DNA of 64,000 bases, taken from the NCBI RefSeq assembly GCF_016722965.1, contig NZ_JAEQNB010000002.1, positions 590,363-654,362 on the forward strand. Direction: 5' to 3'. Below are positions 55,971 to 63,884 of this stretch, one piece after another; within the stretch, counting starts at the first letter, position 1, and each line of letters begins with the position of its first letter. Origin of the DNA: Tumebacillus amylolyticus. GTDB taxonomy: Bacteria; Bacillota; Bacilli; Tumebacillales; Tumebacillaceae. The notes below the pieces were generated by a model. That model was not told the origin of the DNA. It saw only the letters and a list, made by a program, of their open reading frames with translations, and did no database searches. The position numbers were made by a program, and so were the translations under genes.

Positions 55971-56642
55971 TTAGATCGGCAGGAGTTGCACCGTGTCGCG
56001 TTGTTCGAGTTTCTCCACCATGGAGTACCATTCTTGCGGTTTGTCCGGGAGTGCGGTGTAGTAGGTCTTCAGGAACCGGGACACCAGTTCGGCCGGCAGT
56101 TCGTTCATGCCTTCGCGATAGGTCAGGAAGCACAAGTCCAGTCCGTGAACCGCTTCGCCGTCCTGTTGCCAAGACGGATGCACGTAGTCGAGGTCGAGCT
56201 TGCGGTATCCGAGGTGGGACAGCACTTCGCGGCGCACGAACGGGTTCATGACCATCAGGCCGCCGAATTCATAGTCTTTGACGAGGTAGGGATTGTAGAT
56301 TTCGGCGAACATCCCGATGAGTTCTCGGCCTGCCGCTTGGACGACGGCGAACAGGTCTTCTTGGCGTTTTTTCGCAAGGAACGGTCCGATGCCGCGGCCT
56401 TCGCGCCCGACGATGGTGAAGTCGGTCATCGCCACTTGCATGTCTTCGTAGTAGCGGTATTCGGTGATGCCGACAACTTCTCCGTCCTCGACGGCGACGA
56501 ATACGCGGATGCCGGGGTCTTGCAACGGTTCGGCCCAGTCTTCGTAGGCGAGCACTTCCTCGGGCGGGAAGACTTCCTTCATCAAATTGTGCAGTTGCTT
56601 GAACAGCGGGTCTTCGATGCTGGTGATGCGTGTGTAGTCCAT
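55971..56642 (-). CDS. GNAT-family acetyltransferase-like protein
   Basis: 223-aa protein, third gene of a nitrilase-GNAT-GNAT unit. The start at 56642 has AGGAGG eight bases upstream. The GNAT core shows VFVAVEDGEVVGITEYRYY and the acetyl-CoA site in the variant form VGREGRGIGPFLAKKRQEDLF (R-x-G-x-G-x-x-L-like). Substrate unknown. It starts 26 bases before the end of the preceding gene, suggesting coupling. Confidence 0.78.
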   Translation of the reverse strand: MDYTRITSIEDPLFKQLHNLMKEVFPPEEVLAYEDWAEPLQDPGIRVFVAVEDGEVVGITEYRYYEDMQVAMTDFTIVGREGRGIGPFLAKKRQEDLFAVVQAAGRELIGMFAEIYNPYLVKDYEFGGLMVMNPFVRREVLSHLGYRKLDLDYVHPSWQQDGEAVHGLDLCFLTYREGMNELPAELVSRFLKTYYTALPDKPQEWYSMVEKLEQRDTVQLLPI

Positions 56643-56668
56643 GACTCGCGCCTCCTGGTTTCTCTGGA

Positions 56669-57337
56669 TTAAGGTCGAAATGGATTCTGCCATTCCATCA
56701 AGGCCGCGTAGTTGCGCGACTCTTCGTCTTCGAGATAGTTCGGGACGACGGCGACCGGCACTCGTCCACAGCGAAGCAGAAACGAAATCACAGGGTCGTG
56801 CAGGTCGCCTCGCACGACTTTTTCGAGATATTCTTCGGCGGTTAGAGAATCGGAGTAACGGTGATAGCCCGACATCCTTCCCCCGCCCAGCAAGCGACGA
56901 AGCCCTAAATGAACGACGACTTCGTACATCGAGAGCATCATCCACTTGCCAAGCCCCAGCTTGCGAAATTCGGGCAACACGCAGATATCCACAATGTAGA
57001 GAATGTCGCCCTGTGGATTGTGGTTGCGGATGTAGCCTTCGTCGGTGATCTCCGCCCATGTGTGTTCGAGATGCTGTGGATCAAGTTGAACGCGCAGCCC
57101 GGTCATCGAGGCGACGACCCGGCCTTCGATCTCGACACAGAGCGCGCCATCGGGGAATCGCGTCACATGGTTGTGCAATTGCTCGCGGTTCCACCAGAGT
57201 TCGGAGGGAAACGGGGGTGGGAAACTGCCTTTTTGCACCTCAATCAGCGCGTCGAAGTCGGCTTCGGTGTAGGTGCGGATGAGGGCTTGGATCGGCTTGC
57301 CCTGGGGCTCGGACACATAAAGTTCCTTGCGAAACAT
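56669..57337 (-). CDS. GNAT-family N-acetyltransferase
   Basis: 222-aa acetyltransferase. The GNAT motifs are clear: ALCVEIEGRVVASMTGLRV and ILYIVDICVLPEFRKLGLGKWMMLSMYEV, with the pyrophosphate-binding signature RKLGLG. The region after it (GGRMSGYHRYSDSLTAEEYLEKVVRG) resembles the GNAT half of the fused 'GNAT/carbon-nitrogen hydrolase' proteins known in many bacteria. The hydrolase half is the separate gene next door, so this locus looks like the split form. Confidence 0.85.
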   Translation of the reverse strand: MFRKELYVSEPQGKPIQALIRTYTEADFDALIEVQKGSFPPPFPSELWWNREQLHNHVTRFPDGALCVEIEGRVVASMTGLRVQLDPQHLEHTWAEITDEGYIRNHNPQGDILYIVDICVLPEFRKLGLGKWMMLSMYEVVVHLGLRRLLGGGRMSGYHRYSDSLTAEEYLEKVVRGDLHDPVISFLLRCGRVPVAVVPNYLEDEESRNYAALMEWQNPFRP

Positions 57338-57349
57338 GCTCGGACCCCC

Positions 57350-58207
57350 CTACTTCCAATCGGTGTAGAGATCGGTGCGACGGTCGCGCCAGGTGGTGAC
57401 GGAGCCTTTTTCCCGAACTTGGTAGAGCAGTTCAAGGTCGAGGTCGGCGGTGATGATCATGTCGTCGTTGAGCTCCCCCTCGGCGGCGAGACCCTTGGGC
57501 GGGAACGGGATGTCGTTAGGCGTAATCACCGCGGCCTGCCCGAAGTTGGCGCGCATGAAGTCAACGGTCGGCAAGCTGCCGACGGTGCCGGTGAGGACGA
57601 CGTAGACTTGGTTTTCCACAGCTCGTGCGTGGGAGGTGTAGCGCACGCGGTGGAAGCCGTGGCGGTCGTCGGTGCACGACGGGCAGAAGATCACGTCTGC
57701 GCCGCGTGCTTTGGCCATGCGCACGATCTCGGGGAACTCGATGTCATAGCAAGTCAGCAGGGCCACGGTGCCTTTTTCCGTTTCGAAAACTTCAAAGGAC
57801 TCGCCCGCCGCCATGTTCCATTCATGCACTTCGGTCGGCGTGATGTGCAGTTTGGCTTGGGTGACGACGCGGCCGTCCGGATAGAACATGTGGGCGGTGT
57901 TGTACAACTTGCCCCCTTTTTCCACAACGTGCGTGCCGCCGATCAGGTGGACGCCGCTTTTTTTGGCGAGACCTGTGAATAACTCCAAGTATTGCTCGGT
58001 GTATTCGGGCAGTTCGTCGATGGAGAGCGCGCGCCCGTCCTTGCCAATCGACATGAGCTGAGTTGTGAAAAACTCCGGGAACAAGATAAAATCAGCCCCA
58101 AACTCCTCGGCTGTTTTCACATAATGCTCCACTTGGGCGGCAAATTCCTCAAAACTATGGATCGTATGGAGGTGGTATTGGACCGCCGATACGCGCATTT
58201 TCGTCAT
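57350..58207 (-). CDS. Carbon-nitrogen hydrolase (nitrilase superfamily amidase)
   Basis: 285-aa hydrolase with the complete Glu-Lys-Cys triad: E45 in ILFPEFF, K119 in QAKLHITP and C153 in LLTCYDIEFPE. Expected to cleave or condense a small amide; substrate unknown. First gene of a three-gene unit with two GNAT genes, which suggests acetylation or deacylation of one small metabolite. A TTCGACA (0A-box-like on the minus strand) lies at 58253-58259 about 50 bases upstream, near a TACAAT -10 candidate. Confidence 0.9.
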   Translation of the reverse strand: MTKMRVSAVQYHLHTIHSFEEFAAQVEHYVKTAEEFGADFILFPEFFTTQLMSIGKDGRALSIDELPEYTEQYLELFTGLAKKSGVHLIGGTHVVEKGGKLYNTAHMFYPDGRVVTQAKLHITPTEVHEWNMAAGESFEVFETEKGTVALLTCYDIEFPEIVRMAKARGADVIFCPSCTDDRHGFHRVRYTSHARAVENQVYVVLTGTVGSLPTVDFMRANFGQAAVITPNDIPFPPKGLAAEGELNDDMIITADLDLELLYQVREKGSVTTWRDRRTDLYTDWK

Positions 58208-58617
58208 GTGTGCATTCCTCCTTCTCTCTTTCCATTGTACTGGAAAATCTTCTTCGACAAAACGTGACGAAGCTTACTCGACTCCGTTGTCTAAATATTC
58301 AACTCATCCACAATATCCACACACTTATCAACAGCCATGAATCGCGTGAAATCAACAAAATATCCCCCATTCGACACAGTTATCCCCAAACTTCGCCGAC
58401 ACTTTACATAACAAGTGTGAGAATTTTGTCGAGAGGAAAAAGCACGGTTTTCAACAGTTTTCCACGTTATACACAACGGCCTGTGAATAACTGCGTAGAA
58501 TTGTGCACAACTCTGTTGATAACCACACTCATCCTTATTTGATAGAAATCCTAAAAAAGCCCCTCCGAAGTATTTCTTTGGGATAAGAAAATGTGATTCA
58601 TTACTTACAAAATGTCA
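58208..58617. other. Gene-free region with a cluster of DnaA-box-like sequences
   Basis: Single-mismatch matches to TTATCCACA: TCATCCACA (58304-58312), ATATCCACA (58313-58321), TTATCAACA (58325-58333), TTATCCCCA (58380-58388), TTATACACA (58467-58475), TGTGAATAA (58482-58490, reverse) and TGTTGATAA (58514-58522, reverse). Two-mismatch copies are at 58448, 58458 and 58501. TTCGACA (0A-box-like) occurs at 58253 and 58370. AT-rich sequence follows. No credible gene is present. No dnaA or dnaN is in the window, so I read this as a DnaA-binding or titration locus rather than the main origin (inference). Confidence 0.6.
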
Positions 58618-58646
58618 TTGATATTTGGTAGTTTCTAGCTTATGAT
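58618..58646 (+). promoter_or_regulatory. Sigma-A-type promoter of the foldase-amidase unit
   Basis: TTGATA (58618-58623), 17-base spacer, TATGAT (58641-58646). The ATG embedded in the -10 is therefore not the start of the following gene. Confidence 0.75.
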
Positions 58647-58683
58647 CAAAGCAAACAACTACATTCGAAAAACGGTGAATTTC

Positions 58684-59661
58684 ATGAAAAAACGACAAAG
58701 ATGGCTCCTGTCCGGCGCACTCCTGCTCGTTGTACTCGGCGGGTCCGCTTACGGGATTCACGCGAAGTATCAACCCTTGTTGTTCGTCGTCGGCGATTCG
58801 GTGATGCGCCAAGATCAATGGAACACGTTGAAGCCGGAATTGTTCGCCGGTGTGCCGTATACCCGCAGCGACGACGTACAATTTCTAGAACGCCGTGCGA
58901 TGGAAGAACTCGTCCTCGCCAAAGCCAAGTCCATGGGTGTCACCTACGATGAGAGCGTCCTCACGCAACAGCTCTCCCAATTTGGCGCCACTCCGGAAGA
59001 GCGGGCCAAAAAGCTCACGGAGATGAACACCACCGAGGAGAAAGTCCGCACCAATTACGAGCGGGCGTTGACCGCATTTGCGCTCAAGTCGAAAATGACG
59101 CAGGATGTCTCCGTCTCCGAACAGGAGATCAACGACTATTACGAGCAGAACAAAGCCCTTTTTTACGCCCCGGAATTTCGCTCCGTCTATTTCCTGCGCG
59201 CCAAGCAAACCGATTCCGAACTCTACGACGCCGCACGGGCGGCCACTCCTGAAACGTTCCCCGACCTGATCAAAAAGTACACCGATGAGACCGCCAACCG
59301 TCTGGGCGCTTGGCATGAACTCGATTCTTCCGATCATCTCGCCTCGCACACGTCGCAGCATGTCGCCGAACTCGCTTTCCAAGCGCCGGTGAACAAGATC
59401 ATGGGCCCGGTGCAAGAGAACGGCTGGAACTATTTTTATATGATCTCCGAGATCAAGGCTCCGCATCAATTTTCGCTCTTGGAAGAGAAGAACAAGATTC
59501 AGAGCACGATCCTGCAAGACAAGCAACTCGCGGAGTACCGCACGTGGTTGAATGATCAGAAGGACGACGTCGGGTACTCTGCTTTTCCGGAGAACCTCGA
59601 CCGTGAACCGTTGGCCGCTTTCTGGCATGATTTGACGCAAAATTTCAAACTTTGGTTTTAA
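58684..59661 (+). CDS. SurA/PrsA-like parvulin-type foldase, membrane-anchored
   Basis: 325-aa extracytoplasmic protein with an N-terminal membrane segment (WLLSGALLLVVLGGSAYGIHA), a SurA-N-like helical region (about 30-150) and a divergent parvulin PPIase domain (about 155-260: FRSVYFLRAKQTDSELYDAA...KKYTDETANRLGAWHEL...AFQAPVNKIMGPVQENGWNYFYMISEI). There is no lipobox. Probably folds secreted proteins such as the two amidases encoded next. Start at 58684, GGTGA seven bases upstream and behind the promoter. Confidence 0.82.
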   Translation: MKKRQRWLLSGALLLVVLGGSAYGIHAKYQPLLFVVGDSVMRQDQWNTLKPELFAGVPYTRSDDVQFLERRAMEELVLAKAKSMGVTYDESVLTQQLSQFGATPEERAKKLTEMNTTEEKVRTNYERALTAFALKSKMTQDVSVSEQEINDYYEQNKALFYAPEFRSVYFLRAKQTDSELYDAARAATPETFPDLIKKYTDETANRLGAWHELDSSDHLASHTSQHVAELAFQAPVNKIMGPVQENGWNYFYMISEIKAPHQFSLLEEKNKIQSTILQDKQLAEYRTWLNDQKDDVGYSAFPENLDREPLAAFWHDLTQNFKLWF

Positions 59662-59690
59662 TCCAGACAGATGCATAGGAGGAGATCTAC

Positions 59691-60470
59691 ATGAAACTCA
59701 CACGTTCGATGCTGACCGCTCTCGCTTGCTCGGCCCTGCTTACGACTCCGGTGTTTGCAGCGGATCACGGCGCTTCTGTCGCCAAGGACAAAACGGACAA
59801 AACGGACAAAACCATCGCCGGCGAACCGCTCTCCGGTGCAGAGCCCGCTCCGGCGAACTTCGATGCGGCGAAGAAAGCGAAGCAACCAGATACGAAAGAC
59901 GCGGGTACGGTCAAACCGGGCATCGTCAACGGCAACCCGGTTGTCGTCCTCGACCCGGGTCACGGCGGCACCGATCCGGGCGGCGTGGGCAACGGTCTGT
60001 ATGAGAAAAACCTCACGCTCGACATCGCGTTGCGTTCCCGTTCCTACATGTGGGCGAACTACCCGATCTGGGTGTACATGACCCGTGAAACCGACACGGA
60101 CGTCTCGCTGTCCGGCCGCACATCGTATGCAAACTCGCAAAACGCCGACTTTTTCGTCTCCTATCACATCAACTCGTACTCCGACGCGTCTCCGAACGGG
60201 TTGGAAACGTACTACTACCCCGGTGCGTCCGACGGTCTGTCGCTGGCGACCAATCTCTACAACAAGCTGAAGGGCTCCTACTCCACCCTGCGCGGTGTGA
60301 AGTCGGCCGATTACTATGTACTGCACTACACGAACATGTCGGCCGCTCTCGGGGAAACCGGTTTTATCTCCAACGCCTCCGATGCGACGAAGTTGAACGA
60401 CGCGAACTTCCGCCAGCAACTTGCCGTTCAATATGCGCAAGGGATGCATGTTTATTGGTGGGGATATTAA
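59691..60470 (+). CDS. Secreted N-acetylmuramoyl-L-alanine amidase (Amidase_3), first of a tandem pair
   Basis: 259-aa zinc amidase with signal peptide (about 1-23, ending VFA). A lysine/aspartate-rich propeptide-like stretch with KTDKTDKT repeats precedes the catalytic domain from about 84. Zinc and catalytic residues: H91 (DPGHGG), E105 (LYEKN), H159 (SYHIN) and E222 (GETGF), all present. No wall-binding repeat is attached. A GGAGGAG ribosome site precedes the ATG. Cotranscribed with the foldase gene 29 bases upstream. Confidence 0.93.
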   Translation: MKLTRSMLTALACSALLTTPVFAADHGASVAKDKTDKTDKTIAGEPLSGAEPAPANFDAAKKAKQPDTKDAGTVKPGIVNGNPVVVLDPGHGGTDPGGVGNGLYEKNLTLDIALRSRSYMWANYPIWVYMTRETDTDVSLSGRTSYANSQNADFFVSYHINSYSDASPNGLETYYYPGASDGLSLATNLYNKLKGSYSTLRGVKSADYYVLHYTNMSAALGETGFISNASDATKLNDANFRQQLAVQYAQGMHVYWWGY

Positions 60471-60488
60471 AAAATTTTCCAGATATGA

Positions 60489-60517
60489 TTGAAAAATTGA
60501 TAAATTGGACCTATACT
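60489..60517 (+). promoter_or_regulatory. Strong promoter of the second amidase gene
   Basis: TTGAAA (60489-60494), 17-base spacer, TATACT (60512-60517). A small stem-loop GATAG-CTAGA-CTATC (60529-60543) lies at the expected 5' end of the mRNA and could stabilise it. Confidence 0.75.
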
Positions 60518-60583
60518 TGTATTAGTTAGATAGCTAGACTATCAAACTACATTCAACAGACAAAAAAGAGGAGGTCAATTCAA

Positions 60584-61294
60584 ATGAAACTCACCCGCAC
60601 TCTGGCGGCTGCGTTGGTTCTGTCCAGCGTTCTGTCCGTCCCGGCTTTCGCGGCGAAACCGGTTCAACAAACCCAAATCGCAGGCGAAGCAATGTCCAAT
60701 GCAGAAGCTGCTCCGTCTTCGTACGGCAAAGCTCCGGCAACCATCACCGCTACGGCAAACCCGGTGATCGCGCTTGACGCAGGTCACGGCGGTTCTGACC
60801 CGGGCGGCGTCGGCAACGGCCTGTACGAGAAGAACCTGACCCTCGACATCGCCAACCGCGCGAAATCCTACATCACCACCAACTACCCGGCTTCCGTCGT
60901 CATGACCCGTTCCAGCGACGTGGACGTGTCTCTGGCAAGCCGTGCAAACATCGCGAACAATGCGGGTGCAAGCTTCTTCGTTTCCATGCACATCAACGCA
61001 TTCTCCGATTCCAGCGCAAACGGTCTGGAAACCTACTACTACCCGGGTTCCACCAACGGCCAAAACCTCGCAACCGACCTGTACAACAAGCTCAAAGCTT
61101 CCTACAGCGTTCTGCGCGGCGTCAAGTCCGCTGACTTCTACGTTCTGCACTACACCAACATGCCGGCTTCCCTGGGTGAAACGGGCTTCATCTCCAACGC
61201 AACGGATGCGTCGAAGCTGAACACCACCACCTTCCGCCAAACGCTGGCGACCCAGTACGCTCAAGGTATGCACCTGTACTGGTGGGGTAACTAA
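60584..61294 (+). CDS. Secreted N-acetylmuramoyl-L-alanine amidase, second of the pair
   Basis: 236-aa paralogue of the preceding amidase. Signal peptide about 1-23 (ending AFA), a shorter propeptide sharing the IAGE..S.AE motif with its neighbour, and an intact catalytic set (H68, E82, H136, E in LGETGF). Codon choice is strongly biased to a narrow set (GAC, AAC, CTG, ACC) unlike the first copy, and it has its own consensus promoter and an AGGAGG site, so high expression is likely. Terminated by the hairpin that follows. Confidence 0.93.
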   Translation: MKLTRTLAAALVLSSVLSVPAFAAKPVQQTQIAGEAMSNAEAAPSSYGKAPATITATANPVIALDAGHGGSDPGGVGNGLYEKNLTLDIANRAKSYITTNYPASVVMTRSSDVDVSLASRANIANNAGASFFVSMHINAFSDSSANGLETYYYPGSTNGQNLATDLYNKLKASYSVLRGVKSADFYVLHYTNMPASLGETGFISNATDASKLNTTTFRQTLATQYAQGMHLYWWGN

Positions 61295-61311
61295 TACGCA
61301 TCAGGCTTTGA

Positions 61312-61357
61312 AAAAGGAAGCATCGAATCGCGGAAGCGAGTCGGTGCTTTTTTTTCT
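61312..61357 (+). terminator. Terminator of the second amidase gene
   Basis: AAGCATCGA pairs with TCGGTGCTT (one G-U pair) between 61318 and 61349, then eight T. Confidence 0.8.
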
Positions 61358-61370
61358 GGCCGGATTCTTG

Positions 61371-61400
61371 TATATTTAGAGAGTGGTGCAATCGTTTGCA
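61371..61400 (+). promoter_or_regulatory. Promoter and LacI/CcpA-type operator of the alpha-glucosidase gene
   Basis: TATATT (61371-61376) is a -10 candidate. TGCAATCGTTTGCA (61387-61400), a near-perfect palindrome around CG, lies at the expected transcription start. It matches the cre consensus at 12 of 14 positions, or a MalR-like LacI-family operator. Either would repress the downstream glycosidase. Confidence 0.6.
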
Positions 61401-61448
61401 TTGGAATACTGATGGTATGGAACATAGATCTGTTGAGGAGGTTTTTCC

Positions 61449-63773
61449 GTGGAAGGCAGTGAGCAGATTAAACCTGAGCTTCACAAGAGCACGACCGGCG
61501 TGGAGTACATTTCCGCCGGCGACATTCGCGATTTCGAGAAGTCCGGCGATACATATTTGTTTCATTCTGACAATGCGGTGGTGTCGGTGCAGTTTTTGAC
61601 CCCTGCGCTTTTCCGTTTCAAGTTGGTGCGCAAGAGCCGTCCGTTGCAACTGGAGTTCTCCCGCGTCATTGAGCCGGCCGCAGCAGCGTCGCGTGCGGAG
61701 GTCGTTTTTACCGCTCATGAAGATTCGTATGAGTTGAAGACGGCGGCGTTGACGGTGACCCTGACGAAAGCTCCGTTTGGTTTGACGGTGCGAGATGCGC
61801 AGGGTCGGGTGATCTCGGAGGACGAAGCGAACGGATACGGGTGGACCAAGGAGCACTTGCTGTTCTCGACCAAGAAGGCGCAGGGCGAGAACTACTACGG
61901 CTTCGGGGAGAAGACCGGGGATTTGAACAAGAAAGGCACGGTGCAGTCGATGTGGAACACCGACGTGTATGCACCGCATGTGCCGGAGATTGTGGAGTTG
62001 TACCAATCGATTCCGTTCTTGCTCGCGGCGAAGGGCGAGAGTGTGTATGGTCTTTTCCTCGACAATCCGGGCAAGACGGAGTTTGATCTCAACGGCGGGG
62101 AGACGTACCGGATTTCCTGTCATACGGGGGATTTGGAGTATTACTTTCTGTACGGCCCGACGATGAAGGACGTGGTGGGACAGTATACGTTCCTGACCGG
62201 TCGTATGCCGATCCCGCCGAAATGGGCGATCGGGTATCATCAGTCGCGCTATTCGTATGAGACCGACTTGGAAGTGCGCGAACTGGCGCAGAACTTCCGC
62301 AACAAGGAAATTCCGTGCGATGTCATCTACCTCGACATTCACTACATGGATGAGTACCGCGTGTTCACGTGGCACCCGACCCGCTTCCCGCAGCCGCAGA
62401 AGTTGCTGGGCGATCTGCGCAAGGATGGATTCCGCATCGTGCCGATCGTCGATCCCGGTGTGAAAAAAGACGCGAAGTACATCGTCTATCGCGAAGGCGT
62501 GACCCACGAGCACTTCTGCAAGTACCTCGAAGGGCAGACGTATACCGGCGTCGTTTGGCCGGGAGAGTCGGCGTTCCCGGACTTCACCAACACGGAGACA
62601 CAGAAGTGGTGGGGAGCGAAGCATGCAGGGTTCGTGGCCGATGGGATTGAGGGCATCTGGAATGATATGAACGAGCCGGCGATTTTTAACGAGACCAAGA
62701 CGATGGATTTGGAAGTCATGCACGGCAATGACGGCGATCCGAAGACTCACGGGGAGTTGCACAACCATTACGGGCTGCTGATGTCCAAGGCGACGTATGA
62801 AGGGCTCAAGGAACAATTGGACGGCAAACGTCCGTTTGTTTTGACACGTGCGGGGTATTCCAGCATTCAGAAGTACGCGGCGGTTTGGACGGGTGACAAC
62901 CGTTCGTTCTGGGAGCATTTGGCGATGTCCGTCCCGATGATCTTGAACATGGGGCTCTCCGGGATCGCGTTTGCAGGTGCGGACGTGGGCGGTTTTGCTC
63001 ACCACACCAACGGCGAGCTGTTGGCGCGTTGGACGCAGGTCGGTGCGTTCTTGCCGTACTTCCGCAACCACTCGGCGATCGGGTTTGCACGTCAGGAACC
63101 GTGGAGCTTTGGGGAAGAATTCGAAGCGGTGGTCAAAAAGTACATCGAGATGCGCTATGTGTTCCTCCCGCACCTCTATACCCTGTTCCATGAGGCATCT
63201 GTGAGCGGGCTACCGGTCGTGCGTCCGTTGGTGCTTGAGTACCCGCAAGACCCGAAGACGTATAACATGAGCGACGAGTTCTTGTTCGGGGATTCGATTT
63301 TGATCGCGCCGATCACCCAACCGGGTACCGATCACCGTGCGGTGTACTTGCCGGCCGGCACTTGGGTCGACTATCATACGGGCGAAGTCCACGAGGGCGG
63401 GCGCACGATTCTGGCACACGCGCCGCTCGATGTGCTGCCGATGTATGTGAAGCAAGGCGCGGTGTTTGCAACCGGCAACGTTGTGCAGCACTCCGGAGAG
63501 AAGCAAGACATTACGTTCCACGTCTACGCGGGCACTGGTTCGTACAGCTTCTACGAGGACGACGCCGAGACCTTCGCGTACCAAGACGGGGCGTACAATC
63601 TCTTACGTCTGGAACAACGCGTGGAAGGCTCGCAGTTGCTGCTGACGTGGACGGAGGAGCACAGCGGCTATGAAAGCGCGGACCAACTCACCTTCCAGAT
63701 CCACCTCCAGGGCGGCCGAACCGAGACGCACACAGTCTCGAAAGCAGCCGGCAATTTAGCGATCACCCTCTGA
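61449..63773 (+). CDS. Glycoside hydrolase family 31 alpha-glucosidase
   Basis: 774-aa intracellular retaining alpha-glycosidase of GH31. An N-terminal beta-sandwich (about 1-230) precedes the catalytic barrel, which contains YGFGEKTGDLNKKG, the nucleophile D406 in GIWNDMNEP and the acid/base D483 in WTGDNRSFW. C-terminal beta domains follow (LPAGTWVDYHTGEVHEGG). No signal peptide. Start is a GTG at 61449 with GAGGAGG eight bases upstream. Probably acts on maltose- or isomaltose-type sugars imported into the cell; no transporter is in view. Regulated by the operator just upstream. Confidence 0.94.
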   Translation: MEGSEQIKPELHKSTTGVEYISAGDIRDFEKSGDTYLFHSDNAVVSVQFLTPALFRFKLVRKSRPLQLEFSRVIEPAAAASRAEVVFTAHEDSYELKTAALTVTLTKAPFGLTVRDAQGRVISEDEANGYGWTKEHLLFSTKKAQGENYYGFGEKTGDLNKKGTVQSMWNTDVYAPHVPEIVELYQSIPFLLAAKGESVYGLFLDNPGKTEFDLNGGETYRISCHTGDLEYYFLYGPTMKDVVGQYTFLTGRMPIPPKWAIGYHQSRYSYETDLEVRELAQNFRNKEIPCDVIYLDIHYMDEYRVFTWHPTRFPQPQKLLGDLRKDGFRIVPIVDPGVKKDAKYIVYREGVTHEHFCKYLEGQTYTGVVWPGESAFPDFTNTETQKWWGAKHAGFVADGIEGIWNDMNEPAIFNETKTMDLEVMHGNDGDPKTHGELHNHYGLLMSKATYEGLKEQLDGKRPFVLTRAGYSSIQKYAAVWTGDNRSFWEHLAMSVPMILNMGLSGIAFAGADVGGFAHHTNGELLARWTQVGAFLPYFRNHSAIGFARQEPWSFGEEFEAVVKKYIEMRYVFLPHLYTLFHEASVSGLPVVRPLVLEYPQDPKTYNMSDEFLFGDSILIAPITQPGTDHRAVYLPAGTWVDYHTGEVHEGGRTILAHAPLDVLPMYVKQGAVFATGNVVQHSGEKQDITFHVYAGTGSYSFYEDDAETFAYQDGAYNLLRLEQRVEGSQLLLTWTEEHSGYESADQLTFQIHLQGGRTETHTVSKAAGNLAITL

Positions 63774-63783
63774 TAGACTTACC

Positions 63784-63814
63784 AAGACCCCTTTTTCCAA
63801 GGGGTCTTTTTTTC
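63784..63814 (+). terminator. Terminator of the alpha-glucosidase gene
   Basis: AAGACCCCTT (63784-63793) pairs with AAGGGGTCTT (63799-63808), followed by a T-run. Confidence 0.88.
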
Positions 63815-63832
63815 TTACAGTAGTACGCATGT

Positions 63833-63869
63833 AAAAAAAGACCTGATCCGTTTCCGGTTCAGGTCTTTC
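63833..63869 (-). terminator. Terminator of the rRNA operon
   Basis: AAAGACCTGATCCG pairs with CGGTTCAGGTCTTT with one mismatch. On the minus strand it is followed by seven T. It lies just past the 5S rRNA 3' end. Confidence 0.88.
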
Positions 63870-63884
63870 GTTTTCACCATGTTG

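Noticed and set aside
58210..58542. 110-codon plus-strand open frame in the DnaA-box region
   Set aside because: No ribosome site, no recognisable domain, and composition follows the repeated boxes.
58208..58617. Main chromosomal origin (oriC)
   Set aside because: DnaA boxes are clustered but dnaA, dnaN and rpmH are not in the window, and the neighbours are not the usual origin genes; reported only as a DnaA-box cluster.
58642..58683. Upstream ATG start for the parvulin-like gene
   Set aside because: The ATG lies inside the -10 hexamer of a good promoter, so it would not be transcribed; the start at 58684 is used.
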